This document shows positions 1-9,195 of a DNA stretch of 54,546 bases, in pieces. Numbering within the stretch: the stretch's first letter is position 1; each line of letters begins with the position of its first letter. Source of the DNA: Limnoraphis robusta CS-951. GTDB lineage: Bacteria > Cyanobacteriota > Cyanobacteriia > Cyanobacteriales > Microcoleaceae. Both the position numbers and the translations under genes were made by a program. The notes beneath the pieces are model-generated. The model did no database searches. It was not told the origin of the DNA and worked only from the letters and a program-made list of their open reading frames with translations. Where the stretch lies: positions 1 to 54,546 of the forward strand of contig NZ_LATL02000252.1 in assembly GCF_000972705.2 (NCBI RefSeq), written 5' to 3'.

Positions 1-543
1 AGATTAGTTATAGATGATTACTTCTGTGAAGTTTGTAAACTTATGTTAATCCATTAATTTTTATTGATTAATTTAAGTTAAAGCTAATTATAGCATTTAA
101 GGCTGTGATCAGATCTAAAAATCATTCTGAAGATAGACAGATTGGCTTGAAGACTTATTCGTTGAGGGATCGCCGAGAAGTTTCACGGCTGAGAGAGGAA
201 TAAATTCCGTAAAAGTAGCCATTCCTCTGGCTATAGACTTTAGCAAATTTGAGATGAGTGAATTTCAACAAAAAAATAGCTCAAACGAGCTAAATAAGTC
301 TAAGATTTCAGGAGTTTTAAAAATCGAGTCAAGCCGACCACAGACTTAATTGAATCGGACTATGTTCGAGTTTATCCCAAGCTAGAGAAGGAACTGAAAC
401 TGAAAATTTTTCTTTTTAATGCCATTAATATGATCAGTGATGCCTACAAAATATCCAACTTTCAGTCTGGGTATTCGTTGCTCGGACAATTTCTAATTTT
501 TTTTAGATCAATAGCCTTGTAACGGTTTAATGCTAGACCGAAT
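1..543. other. Intergenic, possible decayed coding remnant
   Basis: No intact gene is visible. On the plus strand an open stretch from about 304 to 522 encodes roughly 72 residues of ordinary protein composition (it includes the segment TTDLIESDYVRVYPKLEKEL). It begins directly after a stop and has no usable start codon near its beginning, so it could be the end of a decayed gene. I do not recognise the family. The rest is AT-rich and featureless. It lies downstream of the convergent MraY-like gene. Confidence 0.25.
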
Positions 544-1584
544 TTAGTTATTTTTTTTCCCTAAGTATTGACTCATGTAAAGCATTAATCCGCTTGCTCC
601 GAGGCCATAAAAAATCCCACCCGTCACCCCAATAATTACCATTGCCCAACTAGCCACTCCTAATGTTAAGCTGTAGATAAATAGCACTGTTAAGCGTTGG
701 GATAAACCTCGATTGAGAAGTCGGTGATGCAAATGACGGCGATCTGCATAAAAGGGGGATTTTCCATCGGAAAGTCGAGCTAAAATCACAATGCACATAT
801 CTAAAATTGGCACAGCTAAAACCAAAAAGGGGAGTATCACTAGACTAAAATCTGGTGTTTTCATTAAACCAATAACAGCCAGACTCGCCAGGGTAAATCC
901 GATAAAATAAGACCCTCCATCTCCCATAAAAATTTGAGCGGGATGAAAGTTATAGCGGAGAAATCCTATTGTTGAAGCCATCAAAGCAGCAGCAATTAAA
1001 GCTGCGGTGGGTTGATGAATCGATAGACAAACGACAAGCAGGATACTGGCAGATATTCCAGAGATTCCCGCCGCTAATCCGTCTAAACCATCCATCCAGT
1101 TAATGGCATTGACAACGCCAGCTAACCAAATAACGGTGATGGGTAAACTGAAAATACCAAGTGGAATTAATCCAAATCCTGGAATCGGAAGAAATTCTAT
1201 TCTCACGCCGACTATCCAGACTAAACTCGCGACACCTAGTTGTAATATTAATCGAGTCAAGGGGGATAAATCGAATAAATCATCGGTTAATCCAATTAGA
1301 AAAAACAAGAAACTTCCGACAATTACCCCCCAAAACTCTAAAATTTTTGCTGAGGGTAAACTGGTAAAATCACTAAATAATCCAACGATTAAACAGCTAG
1401 TCAGAGTTGCCAAACAGATTGCTATTCCACCCAAACGAACAATGGGTTTGTCGTGGATTTTTCGTTCTCCTGGATGATCAAAATATCCCCTATTCAGACC
1501 GATTGTTTTGACCAGGGGTGTGCTGAAGAGAACGAGGAGGATAGAAATAATGAAGGCAACCCCATAAGGATAAAAAAATACCAT
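544..1584 (-). CDS. MraY/WecA-family undecaprenyl-phosphate sugar-1-phosphate transferase
   Basis: This polytopic membrane enzyme should transfer an N-acetylhexosamine-1-phosphate from a UDP-sugar to undecaprenyl phosphate, the first step of a cell-surface glycan. The 346 residues are mostly hydrophobic helices, about the usual length for the WecA/TagO branch. Family motifs are present in order: the DHPGERKIH loop at 36-44 followed by RLGG, the catalytic GLTDD at 98-102, NWMDGLDGLA at 162-171, MGDGGS near 219, and the histidine-rich HLHHRLL loop near 284. The family is clear. Whether it is WecA-like or serves another exopolysaccharide cannot be decided. It stands alone on the minus strand. 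The only possibly related neighbour is the acyltransferase remnant upstream, which suggests an eroded polysaccharide locus. Confidence 0.9.
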   Translation of the reverse strand: MVFFYPYGVAFIISILLVLFSTPLVKTIGLNRGYFDHPGERKIHDKPIVRLGGIAICLATLTSCLIVGLFSDFTSLPSAKILEFWGVIVGSFLFFLIGLTDDLFDLSPLTRLILQLGVASLVWIVGVRIEFLPIPGFGLIPLGIFSLPITVIWLAGVVNAINWMDGLDGLAAGISGISASILLVVCLSIHQPTAALIAAALMASTIGFLRYNFHPAQIFMGDGGSYFIGFTLASLAVIGLMKTPDFSLVILPFLVLAVPILDMCIVILARLSDGKSPFYADRRHLHHRLLNRGLSQRLTVLFIYSLTLGVASWAMVIIGVTGGIFYGLGASGLMLYMSQYLGKKNN

Positions 1585-1734
1585 AGTGTAGGGGACTGAA
1601 GATCATCAAGGTTGCGCGTTTTCCATTCCCCTATACAGCAATGTTATTTCAGATCCGGATAACCAAGTGGCTGAGAATTTCTAATTGGGGGTAACAGATT
1701 CGGAACTTTTATTGATGATTTTTGTAACCGCTTC

Positions 1735-1920
1735 TCAAATTGTCCATTTTTTAATCGGTTGAGCAGGATTTCCTGCATAAATGGTTATGACTTCCAGAGA
1801 ATGTCCGGTTACACTTCCTAACCCTAAAACTGCACGCTGACCCATTCTAACTCCTGGCCCGCTCACCACTCTCCCAGCAATCCAACTACTCTGTTCGATG
1901 TAGATTTCTGCTGTGATCAA
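1735..1920 (-). pseudogene. C-terminal fragment of a WcaF-like acetyltransferase
   Basis: The 61 residues (ITAEIYIEQSSWIAGR, GPGVRMGQRAVLGLGSV, YAGNPAQPIKKW) match the last third of the hexapeptide-repeat acetyltransferases of the WcaF type that O-acetylate exopolysaccharide precursors. A complete protein would be about 180 residues. The N-terminal part, including the first left-handed beta-helix turns, is missing, and upstream sequence shows no continuation in any frame. The ATG used here is internal to the family alignment. This is a truncated, presumably inactive remnant. Confidence 0.7.
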
Positions 1921-2495
1921 TTAAAAATGGTGAGAATTGCTTGAGGTTGAGGGTTTGATCATCAGCGATCGCCAGTTGGACTGGAATCAAGCCAATCAGA
2001 AATAGAATGTAGAATTGAGCAAGGCTAAATAATCCAACGCTAGGGTGATCGTTTATCCTGGAACTTTTTCATAGATTTGCCATTTTACGATTATTGTAAC
2101 TGATGGTAAGTTGGATGGGGGAGTTCTATTGAATCGGGGTTAGATATCTACCGAATAGGGGAAGACCAATTTACTCTATCGGAGTTATCTTTTCAACTTT
2201 ACTTTGTCAATTAGGAGGTATTTTTGAGTTGTTTTTTATTTCAGTAACTTAATAATAAGTTTGTGTAAGCTGATCCTATTTTGTCCTGAGAATAATGACA
2301 ATTCCTGTAAAATGGACAAGACAAACTTAAGTTCCGGATACAATGTAGACTCCAAGAGAGAGAAGTCGCCGATTTGCTCAAAAATCTGATTTAATGTTTT
2401 GAATTAAATCCGCTACCCCTCCTTCTGAGTCACCCGAAAAGAGATTCTTTCCGGTCGATTAAAGCTAGGATTTAACTCATGGAGAAATCAGTTTC
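1921..2495. other. Intergenic, no gene seen
   Basis: This is AT-rich sequence between the acyltransferase remnant (minus) and the PEP-CTERM gene (plus). I see no open frame with family resemblance and no convincing terminator. The promoter of the PEP-CTERM gene presumably lies toward 2400-2490, but no clear -35/-10 pair stands out. Confidence 0.4.
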
Positions 2496-3278
2496 ATGTT
2501 CAATCCCATACCGTTTATTTACCACTCAACCTTAACCGCAGGTCTTGCCAGTTTAATCAGTTTTTTAACCCTGATTGGATTGGAGAGTTCGGCTCAAGCT
2601 ATCGTCCTCAATGGTGGTTTTGAGACGGGTGATTTTTCTGATGGATGGATACCAATCGGCGACGCTAGAATTGTAACAGAGGCCTATGGTGTAACCCCTG
2701 TTGAGGGAAGCTTTCAAGCTTTAATTACAACCAGAAGCGGTTCAGTTCGGGATAGTTGTTCAAGATTTTATCCAGTTTGTTTGGAATCTTTTCTAGCGTT
2801 ACCTTCAGGGAGTCTAGATACTTTATTACCGGAAGGAGTTGTTGAAGGTTCAGCTCTCAAACAAACCCTGACTGTTCGAGCCGGAGATCGCCTGAGTTTT
2901 TCTTGGAATTTCCTCTCTAATGAAACCTTGTTTGATGATCAACCAACGACCTTCAATGACTTAGCTTTTGTGTCAATTGGTTCACTCCAAAAAATTGGTG
3001 ATACTTTTGACTTAGTAGGTTCATCGAATACGCAGTTTGATACGGAATCTGGATATCGAACCTTTTCCTATACATTTGCCGAAGCCGGAACCTATCTCTT
3101 AGGAATTGGGGTTTTAGATGCGGAAGATAGTAACGATTTCTTCCCATCAGGTTTGTTGCTTGATAATGTGGAAATTCGCTCGGTTCCTGAACCGATAACA
3201 ATTTGGGGCTATCTAGTTGTGTTAGGAATGGGTGCGCTTTTGAAAAAGCAGCATTCCAAAGACCCTGACTCAGACTAA
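2496..3278 (+). CDS. PEP-CTERM exported protein
   Basis: A 260-residue protein with an N-terminal signal peptide (hydrophobic segment about 14-33 ending in SSAQA), a beta-rich body starting IVLNGGFETGDFSDGW, and a C-terminal sorting signal: VPEP near 230, a hydrophobic helix, then a basic tail (LLKKQHSK). In PEP-CTERM proteins this tripartite tail is recognised by an exosortase in the inner membrane. The NGGFETGDFSGW start is common in cyanobacterial PEP-CTERM proteins related to carbohydrate-binding folds. The ligand is unknown. It is monocistronic by position. No exosortase gene is in the window. Confidence 0.85.
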   Translation: MFNPIPFIYHSTLTAGLASLISFLTLIGLESSAQAIVLNGGFETGDFSDGWIPIGDARIVTEAYGVTPVEGSFQALITTRSGSVRDSCSRFYPVCLESFLALPSGSLDTLLPEGVVEGSALKQTLTVRAGDRLSFSWNFLSNETLFDDQPTTFNDLAFVSIGSLQKIGDTFDLVGSSNTQFDTESGYRTFSYTFAEAGTYLLGIGVLDAEDSNDFFPSGLLLDNVEIRSVPEPITIWGYLVVLGMGALLKKQHSKDPDSD

Positions 3279-3667
3279 TCTCCGAGCCTCAAGAACAGCT
3301 TTAACCCCTGATCGCTTTGATTCTTCAAGAGTTGAGGTGATCGCTTTTTTTTGGGGCCAACTCAAGCTTTACAAAAGGGGGGGTTTTTTAAAGCTGAACC
3401 CTCTAACTGCTTCACAAAACCCCTAGAAATGTAAAAAACAGGGGTTGATTCCTGAAGATTTTTTAAAACTTCTTTAATCACCAATTCTACTCTTCTCAAA
3501 AAAGGGATCTCTCCGTCAAATGGGGTCAAATATAGCAGTCCGTTCCGAGTTCTGTGTAATATCTTCTTGCAATCATGCAATCATGCAATCTTGCAAGAGG
3601 CAGGAGGGAAAGTCGTTTCAGGCTTTTTATCAGCTTTTAGATTTCTCACAAATCATTTTTGATTGCT
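3279..3667. other. Intergenic with an 8-bp tandem repeat
   Basis: No supported gene. Short open frames here lack codon structure or homology. At 3568-3596 three and a half copies of an octamer (TGCAATCA with one variant) stand in tandem, a cyanobacterial-style short tandem repeat. Confidence 0.5.
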
Positions 3668-4007
3668 ATATCCCTCTTCTGTCACTCTCCGAAATCAAGG
3701 AGGAAGAAATAGAGAGGTAAAATAGCGTAAAAGCCAGGGAACATCATGGATGTAGAGTTACAGATCTTCAAACATTTGCCTAGAGATGCCTGTCGCACCG
3801 TACCCTTCGTAGATGAGTATTGCGATCGCTACAAAGAGTTATTTCCCGAAGTGAGAAGCTATGAGTGTTTTAAACACTTGCATTGGGGTTTAATGACACC
3901 GATAACGAGTTAATTGCCGTGGTCGGTCAATTTTCCCCTTTTCTTCGCGATGGATAGCTTCAGGATTTACTACTTGTTAGTTTCGGAGAGTGACAGAAGA
4001 GGGATAT
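3668..4007. mobile_element. Deletion derivative of an IS701-like element (MITE-like)
   Basis: A 340-bp element bounded by perfect 27-bp inverted repeats, ATATCCCTCTTCTGTC... at 3668-3694 and its complement at 3981-4007. Inside are only the first about 52 and last about 18 codons of a transposase. It looks like an internally deleted copy that kept both ends and could be moved in trans by a full-length relative. No clear target-site duplication is visible: the flanks CTAT and TTAG do not match. Confidence 0.75.
3746..3957 (+). pseudogene. IS701-family transposase, internally deleted
   Basis: Starting at ATG 3746, the frame encodes MDVELQIFKHLPRDACR, then FVDEYCDRYKELFPEVRSYE and FKHLHWGL, the standard N-terminus of cyanobacterial IS701/ISDde4-type DDE transposases, and stops at 3913. 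A different frame from 3901 to 3957 reads DNELIAVVGQFSPFLRDG and stop, which looks like the transposase C-terminus. The central DDE catalytic region of about 300 residues has been lost at the junction around 3895-3901. No function is expected. Confidence 0.7.
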
Positions 4008-4105
4008 TAGCCTGTCTTTTTAAATAAGCCTTGCTTATCATAAAAGGTACGGGAGATTTGAGTTGGCACTTTTCTTTATTTTTTCTTTAGGAACAGTCTC
4101 TAATT

Positions 4106-4297
4106 CTAACTCTTCGATGCTTTTAAGGTTGTGCCATTAACGACTTCCTTAACCTCCCAGTTTTCACTCACCGAAACGTCGGGGTCACGGCTAGCCATAA
4201 CCGTTTGATATTGGGACTGGGGACGAAAGAAAACGGCAGTTGCAACTCCCAAAACGGCAACGGCAACTAAACCCTGAATAATTGTTTGTGGTTTCAT
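4106..4297 (-). pseudogene. N-terminal fragment, possibly of a secreted thermonuclease-like protein
   Basis: The 63 residues comprise an N-terminal hydrophobic segment (about 8-23, signal anchor) followed by ENWEVKEVVNGTTLKAS. The pattern WxVKEVVDGDTL is how staphylococcal-nuclease-like domains begin in many cyanobacterial exported proteins, so this may be the start of such a protein cut off after the first beta strand. The usual D of GDT is replaced by T, and no continuation is visible downstream on the same strand. A genuine short exported protein cannot be excluded. Confidence 0.35.
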
Positions 4298-4440
4298 AGC
4301 GATCGCGCTCGTTTGCGAGAAATCGGGGTTTACTCTTTCTACAGAATAGACTGACCTCGTTCGTTGTGGGGGCGGTCAGTTTTGTTCTGCGCGAATAGTG
4401 AATACAATGGTTAATTAGCTCTCTTTGATTATCAACCATT

Positions 4441-5274
4441 ATGACCGAAGACTTACAGAAGTGGCTACTTCTCATAATCTCTGCTGCTTTAATTAGTATC
4501 GGAATTGCTCTAATTGTTATCGGAATTGTCTTAATCACTTTAGTTAGAGCGGAAACTTCTCATAATCAAACAACAAGTTTTGCACTCTTGTTTGATGGAG
4601 TTGATGACTATGTTCAGATTCAAACCCATAATACGATTAACACAATTGGTAGTGGTGATTTTACGTTTTCAGCAATGGTTAATGGCTTAGAAAGTGAACA
4701 ACGTCTTCATCCTCAAATTCTGTCTAATCGCGCTAATGAACAAAATGGATTTCTCTTTGGGTTTCATAGTCATTGGAGAGGAAGCCAGAATAAAATTCCT
4801 TTTGTTCAATATAATCAGACAAATTGGATTGACTATCCGAATCAGCCGAACCTTCTTGATAATAAATGGCATCACTTTGTGGCTCGTAAACAAGGAAATA
4901 ATCTCACCTATTTTGCCGATGGAAAAATCATTGTATCTTTTACAAGGTCTATACTTGAAGACTACAATATTGCCTCTTCGCAGCCTCTCTTAATTGGTTG
5001 GGATCGGGCTAATTCATCTGCTACACATTTCCAAGGAAAAATTGATGAAGTCAGTATTTGGAATCGGGCATTAAGTGATGCAGAGATACAGTCAGAACTG
5101 CTGAAATCTATTCAAGGAAATGAATCAGGACTGCTGAGTTATTGGTCTTTTAATGAAGGTTCTGGCAATATTGTCAAGGATCAATCAGGCAATGGTAATG
5201 ATGGAACTATTTTTGGAGCTACATGGACAACTGGATGGGCTTCTGAAATTAAGAATAAACAAAGTTCACAATAA
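4441..5274 (+). CDS. Membrane-anchored LamG/concanavalin A-like domain protein
   Basis: A 277-residue protein with one N-terminal transmembrane helix (about 9-36) and an extracytoplasmic LamG-like jelly-roll domain. Domain hallmarks are FDGVDDYVQIQ near 51-61, GDFTFSAMV near 74, NKWHHFVARKQGNNLTYFADG near 140-160 and the terminal LSDAEIQSELLKS...GLLSYWSFNEGSGNIVKDQSG block. Such domains bind carbohydrate or protein on the cell surface; the ligand is unknown. It is monocistronic. The next reading frame on the other strand is a broken pilin. Confidence 0.85.
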   Translation: MTEDLQKWLLLIISAALISIGIALIVIGIVLITLVRAETSHNQTTSFALLFDGVDDYVQIQTHNTINTIGSGDFTFSAMVNGLESEQRLHPQILSNRANEQNGFLFGFHSHWRGSQNKIPFVQYNQTNWIDYPNQPNLLDNKWHHFVARKQGNNLTYFADGKIIVSFTRSILEDYNIASSQPLLIGWDRANSSATHFQGKIDEVSIWNRALSDAEIQSELLKSIQGNESGLLSYWSFNEGSGNIVKDQSGNGNDGTIFGATWTTGWASEIKNKQSSQ

Positions 5275-5282
5275 TTTCTTTC

Positions 5283-5714
5283 CTACAGCGAACGGGAACC
5301 AGATGGACATTCAATTTCATCATTATCTGTCGGAGATTTCGGAGTCGGCGGAGGAAGCTTTGAAGGTTCTTCTGTTTCACAAATTTGAGTAACGGTGGTC
5401 TCTGAGCCGTTTTGATTCATAACAAATATAACCGCAGTAAAACTGGTTAAGTCCGAGTGTTTTGATGTTGCTGTTGCTATTGCGTTTCGTTGGTCTGCTC
5501 CCACAACAATCTGATAAATATAATTTTCTGTTTCGGCTTTGATTCCAATTCCTAATTCTCTAATGCTAGTCCCAAATCTACTTTCTTCGGCGTAGTGAGC
5601 CTCTTGTCCCTTATTAATCGAACTGAGATATTGTCTAGCTTCACTCTGCTTACTCCTTACAGCAGAATTTAACGAAAACTGCCAGTTGAAATTGTCAATC
5701 CGTGAAATTCTAAA
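5283..5714 (-). pseudogene. Type IV pilin-like protein, N-terminus missing
   Basis: Reading on the minus strand from 5714 to the stop at 5283-5285 gives about 143 residues including LNSAVRSKQSEARQYLSSI, then NKGQEAHYAEESRFGTSIRE and ELGIGIKAETENYIYQI. These match the region just after the helix of cyanobacterial type IV pilin-like proteins (RSRQSEARxYLxSxNRxQQ). The prepilin leader and GFTLIE methylation motif are absent, an in-frame stop (5715-5717) lies directly upstream, and no start codon with a ribosome site is present. The C-terminal part (PPPTPKSPTDNDEIECP) looks intact. A dead 5'-truncated gene is the simplest reading. Confidence 0.65.
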
Positions 5715-5812
5715 CTATTCTGGGTTTCGGTTAATGGATATGGTTTCCACTAAATAGGTAATATGAAGTTCTTCTTTTTTTACTATTCGAGTCAAACTGG
5801 GGGAGAATCATT

Positions 5813-5971
5813 ATGGAAATTTTACCGATGTTTGTTGAAATTTTTCTCATAGTGGTGCTAGTTTTTATTATTCCTTTGTTAATCCCGGTCGCTTTTCTTC
5901 TAGGGATAGGATTGTTAGTTGTGTTGTGTACGGAAGCCATTATTCTATTTTTAAAGGCATTAGGAGGATAA
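5813..5971 (+). CDS. Small hydrophobic membrane peptide, 52 residues
   Basis: ATG 5813 is preceded by a good ribosome-binding site (GGGGGAGA about 6 bases upstream). The product (MEILPMFVEIFLIVVLVFII, ending LFLKALGG) is almost entirely hydrophobic, with two adjoining membrane-spanning stretches. A strong terminator follows 35 bp downstream, which supports a real transcription unit. I do not recognise the family. Toxin-like membrane peptides and orphan small membrane proteins both look like this. Confidence 0.5.
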   Translation: MEILPMFVEIFLIVVLVFIIPLLIPVAFLLGIGLLVVLCTEAIILFLKALGG

Positions 5972-6005
5972 CGTTTAATTTTAATTTTTTCGGGCAAAGT
6001 GATAG

Positions 6006-6029
6006 CCCCGGCATCTCCGGGGTTTTTTT
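6006..6029 (+). terminator. Rho-independent terminator
   Basis: GC-rich stem CCCCGG (6006-6011) and CCGGGG (6017-6022) with a 5-nt loop, followed by seven T. It ends the small membrane-peptide unit. Confidence 0.85.
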
Positions 6030-6036
6030 GTGTGCT

Positions 6037-6163
6037 AATATCATGTCCGACTAATCAATAATGATTCTGTAGGGGCGGGTTCTACAATATCTTTAGCACT
6101 ACTCCGAGATTGAGATAAACCCGCCCCACCCCATAACAGAATTAATCAACCGGACATAATATA
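6037..6163. repeat. Imperfect inverted-repeat (MITE-like) element
   Basis: The left part (ATCATGTCCGACTAATCAAT and AGGGGCGGGTT at 6041-6081) is mirrored on the right (AACCCGCCCC at 6117-6126, then AACAGAATTAATCAACCGG and ACATAAT to about 6163). The arms pair imperfectly over about 40 bp around a 35-bp centre. There is no coding capacity. It resembles a degenerate non-autonomous element or a dispersed palindromic repeat. Confidence 0.5.
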
Positions 6164-6450
6164 ACTTGGCGGGTTGCTCAAATATTTTTTTGGAGTCAGA
6201 GGTCAAGGTGGTGACTGAAACCTTGATTCTTCTTGAGTAGTACATTGAATAAACCGTGAAATTACGGAGACTGACCCAATTAATCGTACACATCAAAATT
6301 ACAAAGTTCCGTAGGGTTACTGATGACTTTCTGTAAGAAAATGCTTAATCTTGAAAGTAGAGTTCTTCAAGCAGACTTGGAAAACCCACTCACGTTTCGT
6401 CATTCGCATGAAAATGTATCCCAGTTTTCAAAAGTCGAGGTAAATTAAAA
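6164..6450. other. Intergenic upstream of the cmr operon
   Basis: No gene is visible. This region must hold the cmr promoter, but I cannot point to a convincing -35/-10 pair. The cas10 start is preceded by GAGG at 6437-6440. Confidence 0.4.
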
Positions 6451-8097
6451 TTGTCTGAGCAAATATTTGATGAGTGTATGTATCAATACGCAGCAATTAC
6501 TTTCTCTCCCGTTCAAGGTTTTATTGAAAAAACTCGTAAGCTAAGAGATTTGTATGGAGCATCTATTATTTTATCCTATCTCAGTCAATATATTGCTCAA
6601 GAGGCTAAAACGATTTCAGGAGTTGATGTGATTTCTCCAGGAATTGATGTAATTTCTCCGGGTTTAGTTAATACGGCTCAGGGAATGCCCAATAGAATTT
6701 TACTAAAAAACAATAATGGAAATTTCAGGCTAGAAGAACTCAATCAGTGGGTTAGAGACACCTTGTTAACAGGTTGGAAAAACATCTGCAATCATTGTAA
6801 AACCTGGATTGAAACTAAAATTCCCGAATCCAACTCCAATAAATTTTATCATTGGGAGCGGGATTGGGATTTATGGAAAAATCACACTTGGGAAGTTTTT
6901 TCTGGAGTTGGGAATACCATTGTTGAAGCAATGGACAATTTAGAGAATAATAAACTTGGTCGAAATTGGACAGGAGTTAATTGGATTGGAGAGAGTTCAA
7001 GTATTACTGGAACTGATGCAATTGCTTGGCCGGGTTTGGGAAAAGGAACCCGCAATCCCAAATATTTAAAACCCAGTCAAGAAAAACAGAAAATCGCCAG
7101 TTTTTATGAAAATTTATCAAGAATTTTAGAAACCAAACCCGGTCAAAGTTCTGAAACAATAGAAGAACCAGAAGGTAAGTTTTTAGATCCAAACGAACGC
7201 TTAAGTATTCCCGAGCTAGTCAAACGTTTAATTACACGGGATGATATTCGTAAACCCCTGAAAAATATACCTCATTTGGATCGTTTTACAGATTTGGTTA
7301 GAAAACCAAACCCAGAAACTAATACACCGGGACAATGGACGGGTTGGTTTATGGGAGATGGAGATCAAGTTGGTAAACACCTAAAAAACTTAGCTGCAAG
7401 TGAAGATGGCGATCAAGAAATTCGTAAGTTTAGCGAAGCAATGCGAAATTGGGGAAAAATTTTTATGAAAAAATTCCCCCAAGATTTTGGTCGGGTTATT
7501 TATGCTGGTGGCGATGATTTTTTAGGGGTAATTTATAGCAAAAATCCGGGCGAACCCATCAAATCTAATCAAGTTATAGATTGGTTGATGAAACTTCCCG
7601 AAGAATGGGAAACACACGGAGAAAACATTACTTTGAGTTTGGGTTTTGTTTGGGCGGGTCATAGCGTTCCCCAACGGGATATTTTACAACATTGCCGCGA
7701 GGCAGAACAGCAATCAAAATCTCTGGGACGAAATCGCCTTACCTTGCGGGTTGTTTTCAACAGTGGGCAATTTGTACAGTGGACTTGCCCCTGGAATTAC
7801 TTATCTATTTTACAAAAATATTGTGATCGCGATGGGGGAAAAAATTGGGGTCATATTTACAACGACTTTGCCCAATTAAAAGCCCGTCATGCAATTGATT
7901 TTAATCCTGTTACCGGACAAGTAGATTATCGACTTGCCTGTTCATTAATGAATATTTACTTTAATGATGAGGGAAATTATGTGTGGGAAAATCGCCGGGA
8001 TATTGTTGATAAAAATGATTCGTCTGAAAATGCTTATTTAAACTGGACAAATGATTTAATCAATGTGGGTTGGCAGCTATATTCACAAAATGATTAA
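6451..8097 (+). CDS. cmr2: Cas10/Cmr2 of a type III-B CRISPR complex, HD-less
   Basis: Large subunit of the Cmr complex, which converts ATP to cyclic oligoadenylate when target RNA is bound. Numbered from TTG 6451 (548 residues), the N-terminus has the Cmr2 signature FSPVQGFIEKTRKLRDLYG near 18-36. The palm contains MGDGDQVG at 301-308 and the cyclase motif AGGDD at 352-356, both intact. The protein begins directly with the first palm, so the N-terminal HD nuclease found in many Cas10 proteins is absent. At 548 residues it is much shorter than classical Cmr2. The start may instead be ATG 6478. It is the first gene of an operon; cmr3 follows 3 bp downstream. The architecture resembles the III-B variant of Synechocystis. 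Confidence 0.93.
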   Translation: MSEQIFDECMYQYAAITFSPVQGFIEKTRKLRDLYGASIILSYLSQYIAQEAKTISGVDVISPGIDVISPGLVNTAQGMPNRILLKNNNGNFRLEELNQWVRDTLLTGWKNICNHCKTWIETKIPESNSNKFYHWERDWDLWKNHTWEVFSGVGNTIVEAMDNLENNKLGRNWTGVNWIGESSSITGTDAIAWPGLGKGTRNPKYLKPSQEKQKIASFYENLSRILETKPGQSSETIEEPEGKFLDPNERLSIPELVKRLITRDDIRKPLKNIPHLDRFTDLVRKPNPETNTPGQWTGWFMGDGDQVGKHLKNLAASEDGDQEIRKFSEAMRNWGKIFMKKFPQDFGRVIYAGGDDFLGVIYSKNPGEPIKSNQVIDWLMKLPEEWETHGENITLSLGFVWAGHSVPQRDILQHCREAEQQSKSLGRNRLTLRVVFNSGQFVQWTCPWNYLSILQKYCDRDGGKNWGHIYNDFAQLKARHAIDFNPVTGQVDYRLACSLMNIYFNDEGNYVWENRRDIVDKNDSSENAYLNWTNDLINVGWQLYSQND

Positions 8098-8100
8098 CTA

Positions 8101-9195
8101 ATGAAAAATATTCAGTGTCAGTCTCATCAACACTCAACAAACTTTGATAAACCTCTCAAAATGTTCAAGTATTTAATTCTGATTCAGCCCCTCGGGTTTA
8201 TGTACGGTAGTTCAGGAGGCTTTCTTTCTCCAGAAAACTTAGTTGGACGTTCCCGTGCGAAGTTTCCCCCGGATGCGGCAACCCTCTCAGGACTCTTTTT
8301 CAGCACCAATAAAGTCAAATCTTTTACCACTCACGAAGATTTGAACCAAGAACTTCATGTAGCAGGCCCTTTTTGGACATTAGAAAACAATTTGATGAAC
8401 TTTTATGTGCCTATTCCTCGAACAAAACTTGTGACTCAAAAAGAGGTCGATGAATGGACGCTCAAAAATGGTCAATGGGAACGACAACTGCGAGAAGAAG
8501 ACTTTAAGGATAGTTACAGTTGGCAACGAGTCAATAGTTGGGATTATTCGGCAAAAAAAATTAAAAGTAATAAAGATGCAGCGGCGGCTAGTCCTTGGAA
8601 ATTTGTTTCAATTCTGCATCCCAAAATGAAACTTGAGGAGCGCCATGTAAAAGACGAAGATGGCTTATTTCTGGAATATGCGGTACAACTACCCGATGAT
8701 GTATATCTTGCTTACCTTTCAACTCATGAACTTCCCGAAGGTTGGTATCGGTTTGGAGGCGAAAATCATGTTGTAGAAATTAAAAGCATTGAACTTCCAG
8801 AAAATCATCCAATAATTACACTACTTAAAAAAGACATTAAACAAGCTTTTGCTTTAATTACTCCCGCAATTTGGGGGTCTAATCGATTGTCTTATCGTCA
8901 TCCCCAACATCCCGATTTTCCCGAGTCTCAACTGATGCTAACCGACAAAGCAATTCCCTTTCGTTACCGTCGGGGAGCCAGCGACAATCCTCAAGATTCT
9001 AAAGAATATCGAGTGGGAGGACAGCTAGGACGGGGACGCTATGCGGTGGGGGCGGGTAGTGTGTATGTTCTCGAAAAGCCCCTGAATAAATCCTGGTGGG
9101 ATTGGCCAGAAGAATGGTTTCCCCAAGAAGGATTTAGTCTCAAAAAGTTGGGCTGTGGTTTGTGTTTACCTTTAACAATTCAAGGACTAGAATAA
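8101..9195 (+). CDS. cmr3: Cmr3, Cas5-like RAMP subunit
   Basis: Caps the 5' handle of the crRNA in the Cmr complex and contacts Cmr2. The family start is visible as YLILIQPLGFMYGSSGGFLS followed by PPDAATLSGLFFSTN, the equivalent of the PPxPxTIxGALR segment, and the C-terminus has the glycine-rich QLGRGRYAVGAGSVYVLEKP. The listed ATG 8101 lies 3 bp after the cmr2 stop. An internal ATG at 8161 (MFKYLILIQPLG) fits the family N-terminus better, and the extra 20 residues are of low complexity, so 8161 may be the real start. The end overlaps the cmr4 start (TAATG). Confidence 0.9.
   Translation: MKNIQCQSHQHSTNFDKPLKMFKYLILIQPLGFMYGSSGGFLSPENLVGRSRAKFPPDAATLSGLFFSTNKVKSFTTHEDLNQELHVAGPFWTLENNLMNFYVPIPRTKLVTQKEVDEWTLKNGQWERQLREEDFKDSYSWQRVNSWDYSAKKIKSNKDAAAASPWKFVSILHPKMKLEERHVKDEDGLFLEYAVQLPDDVYLAYLSTHELPEGWYRFGGENHVVEIKSIELPENHPIITLLKKDIKQAFALITPAIWGSNRLSYRHPQHPDFPESQLMLTDKAIPFRYRRGASDNPQDSKEYRVGGQLGRGRYAVGAGSVYVLEKPLNKSWWDWPEEWFPQEGFSLKKLGCGLCLPLTIQGLE

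Noticed and set aside
3520..3720. 66-codon plus-strand frame
   Set aside because: Covers a tandem repeat and the IS end; no ribosome site or family resemblance.
9162..9194. Longer start for cmr4
   Set aside because: Lies inside cmr3; ATG 9195 overlaps the cmr3 stop and gives the family N-terminus.
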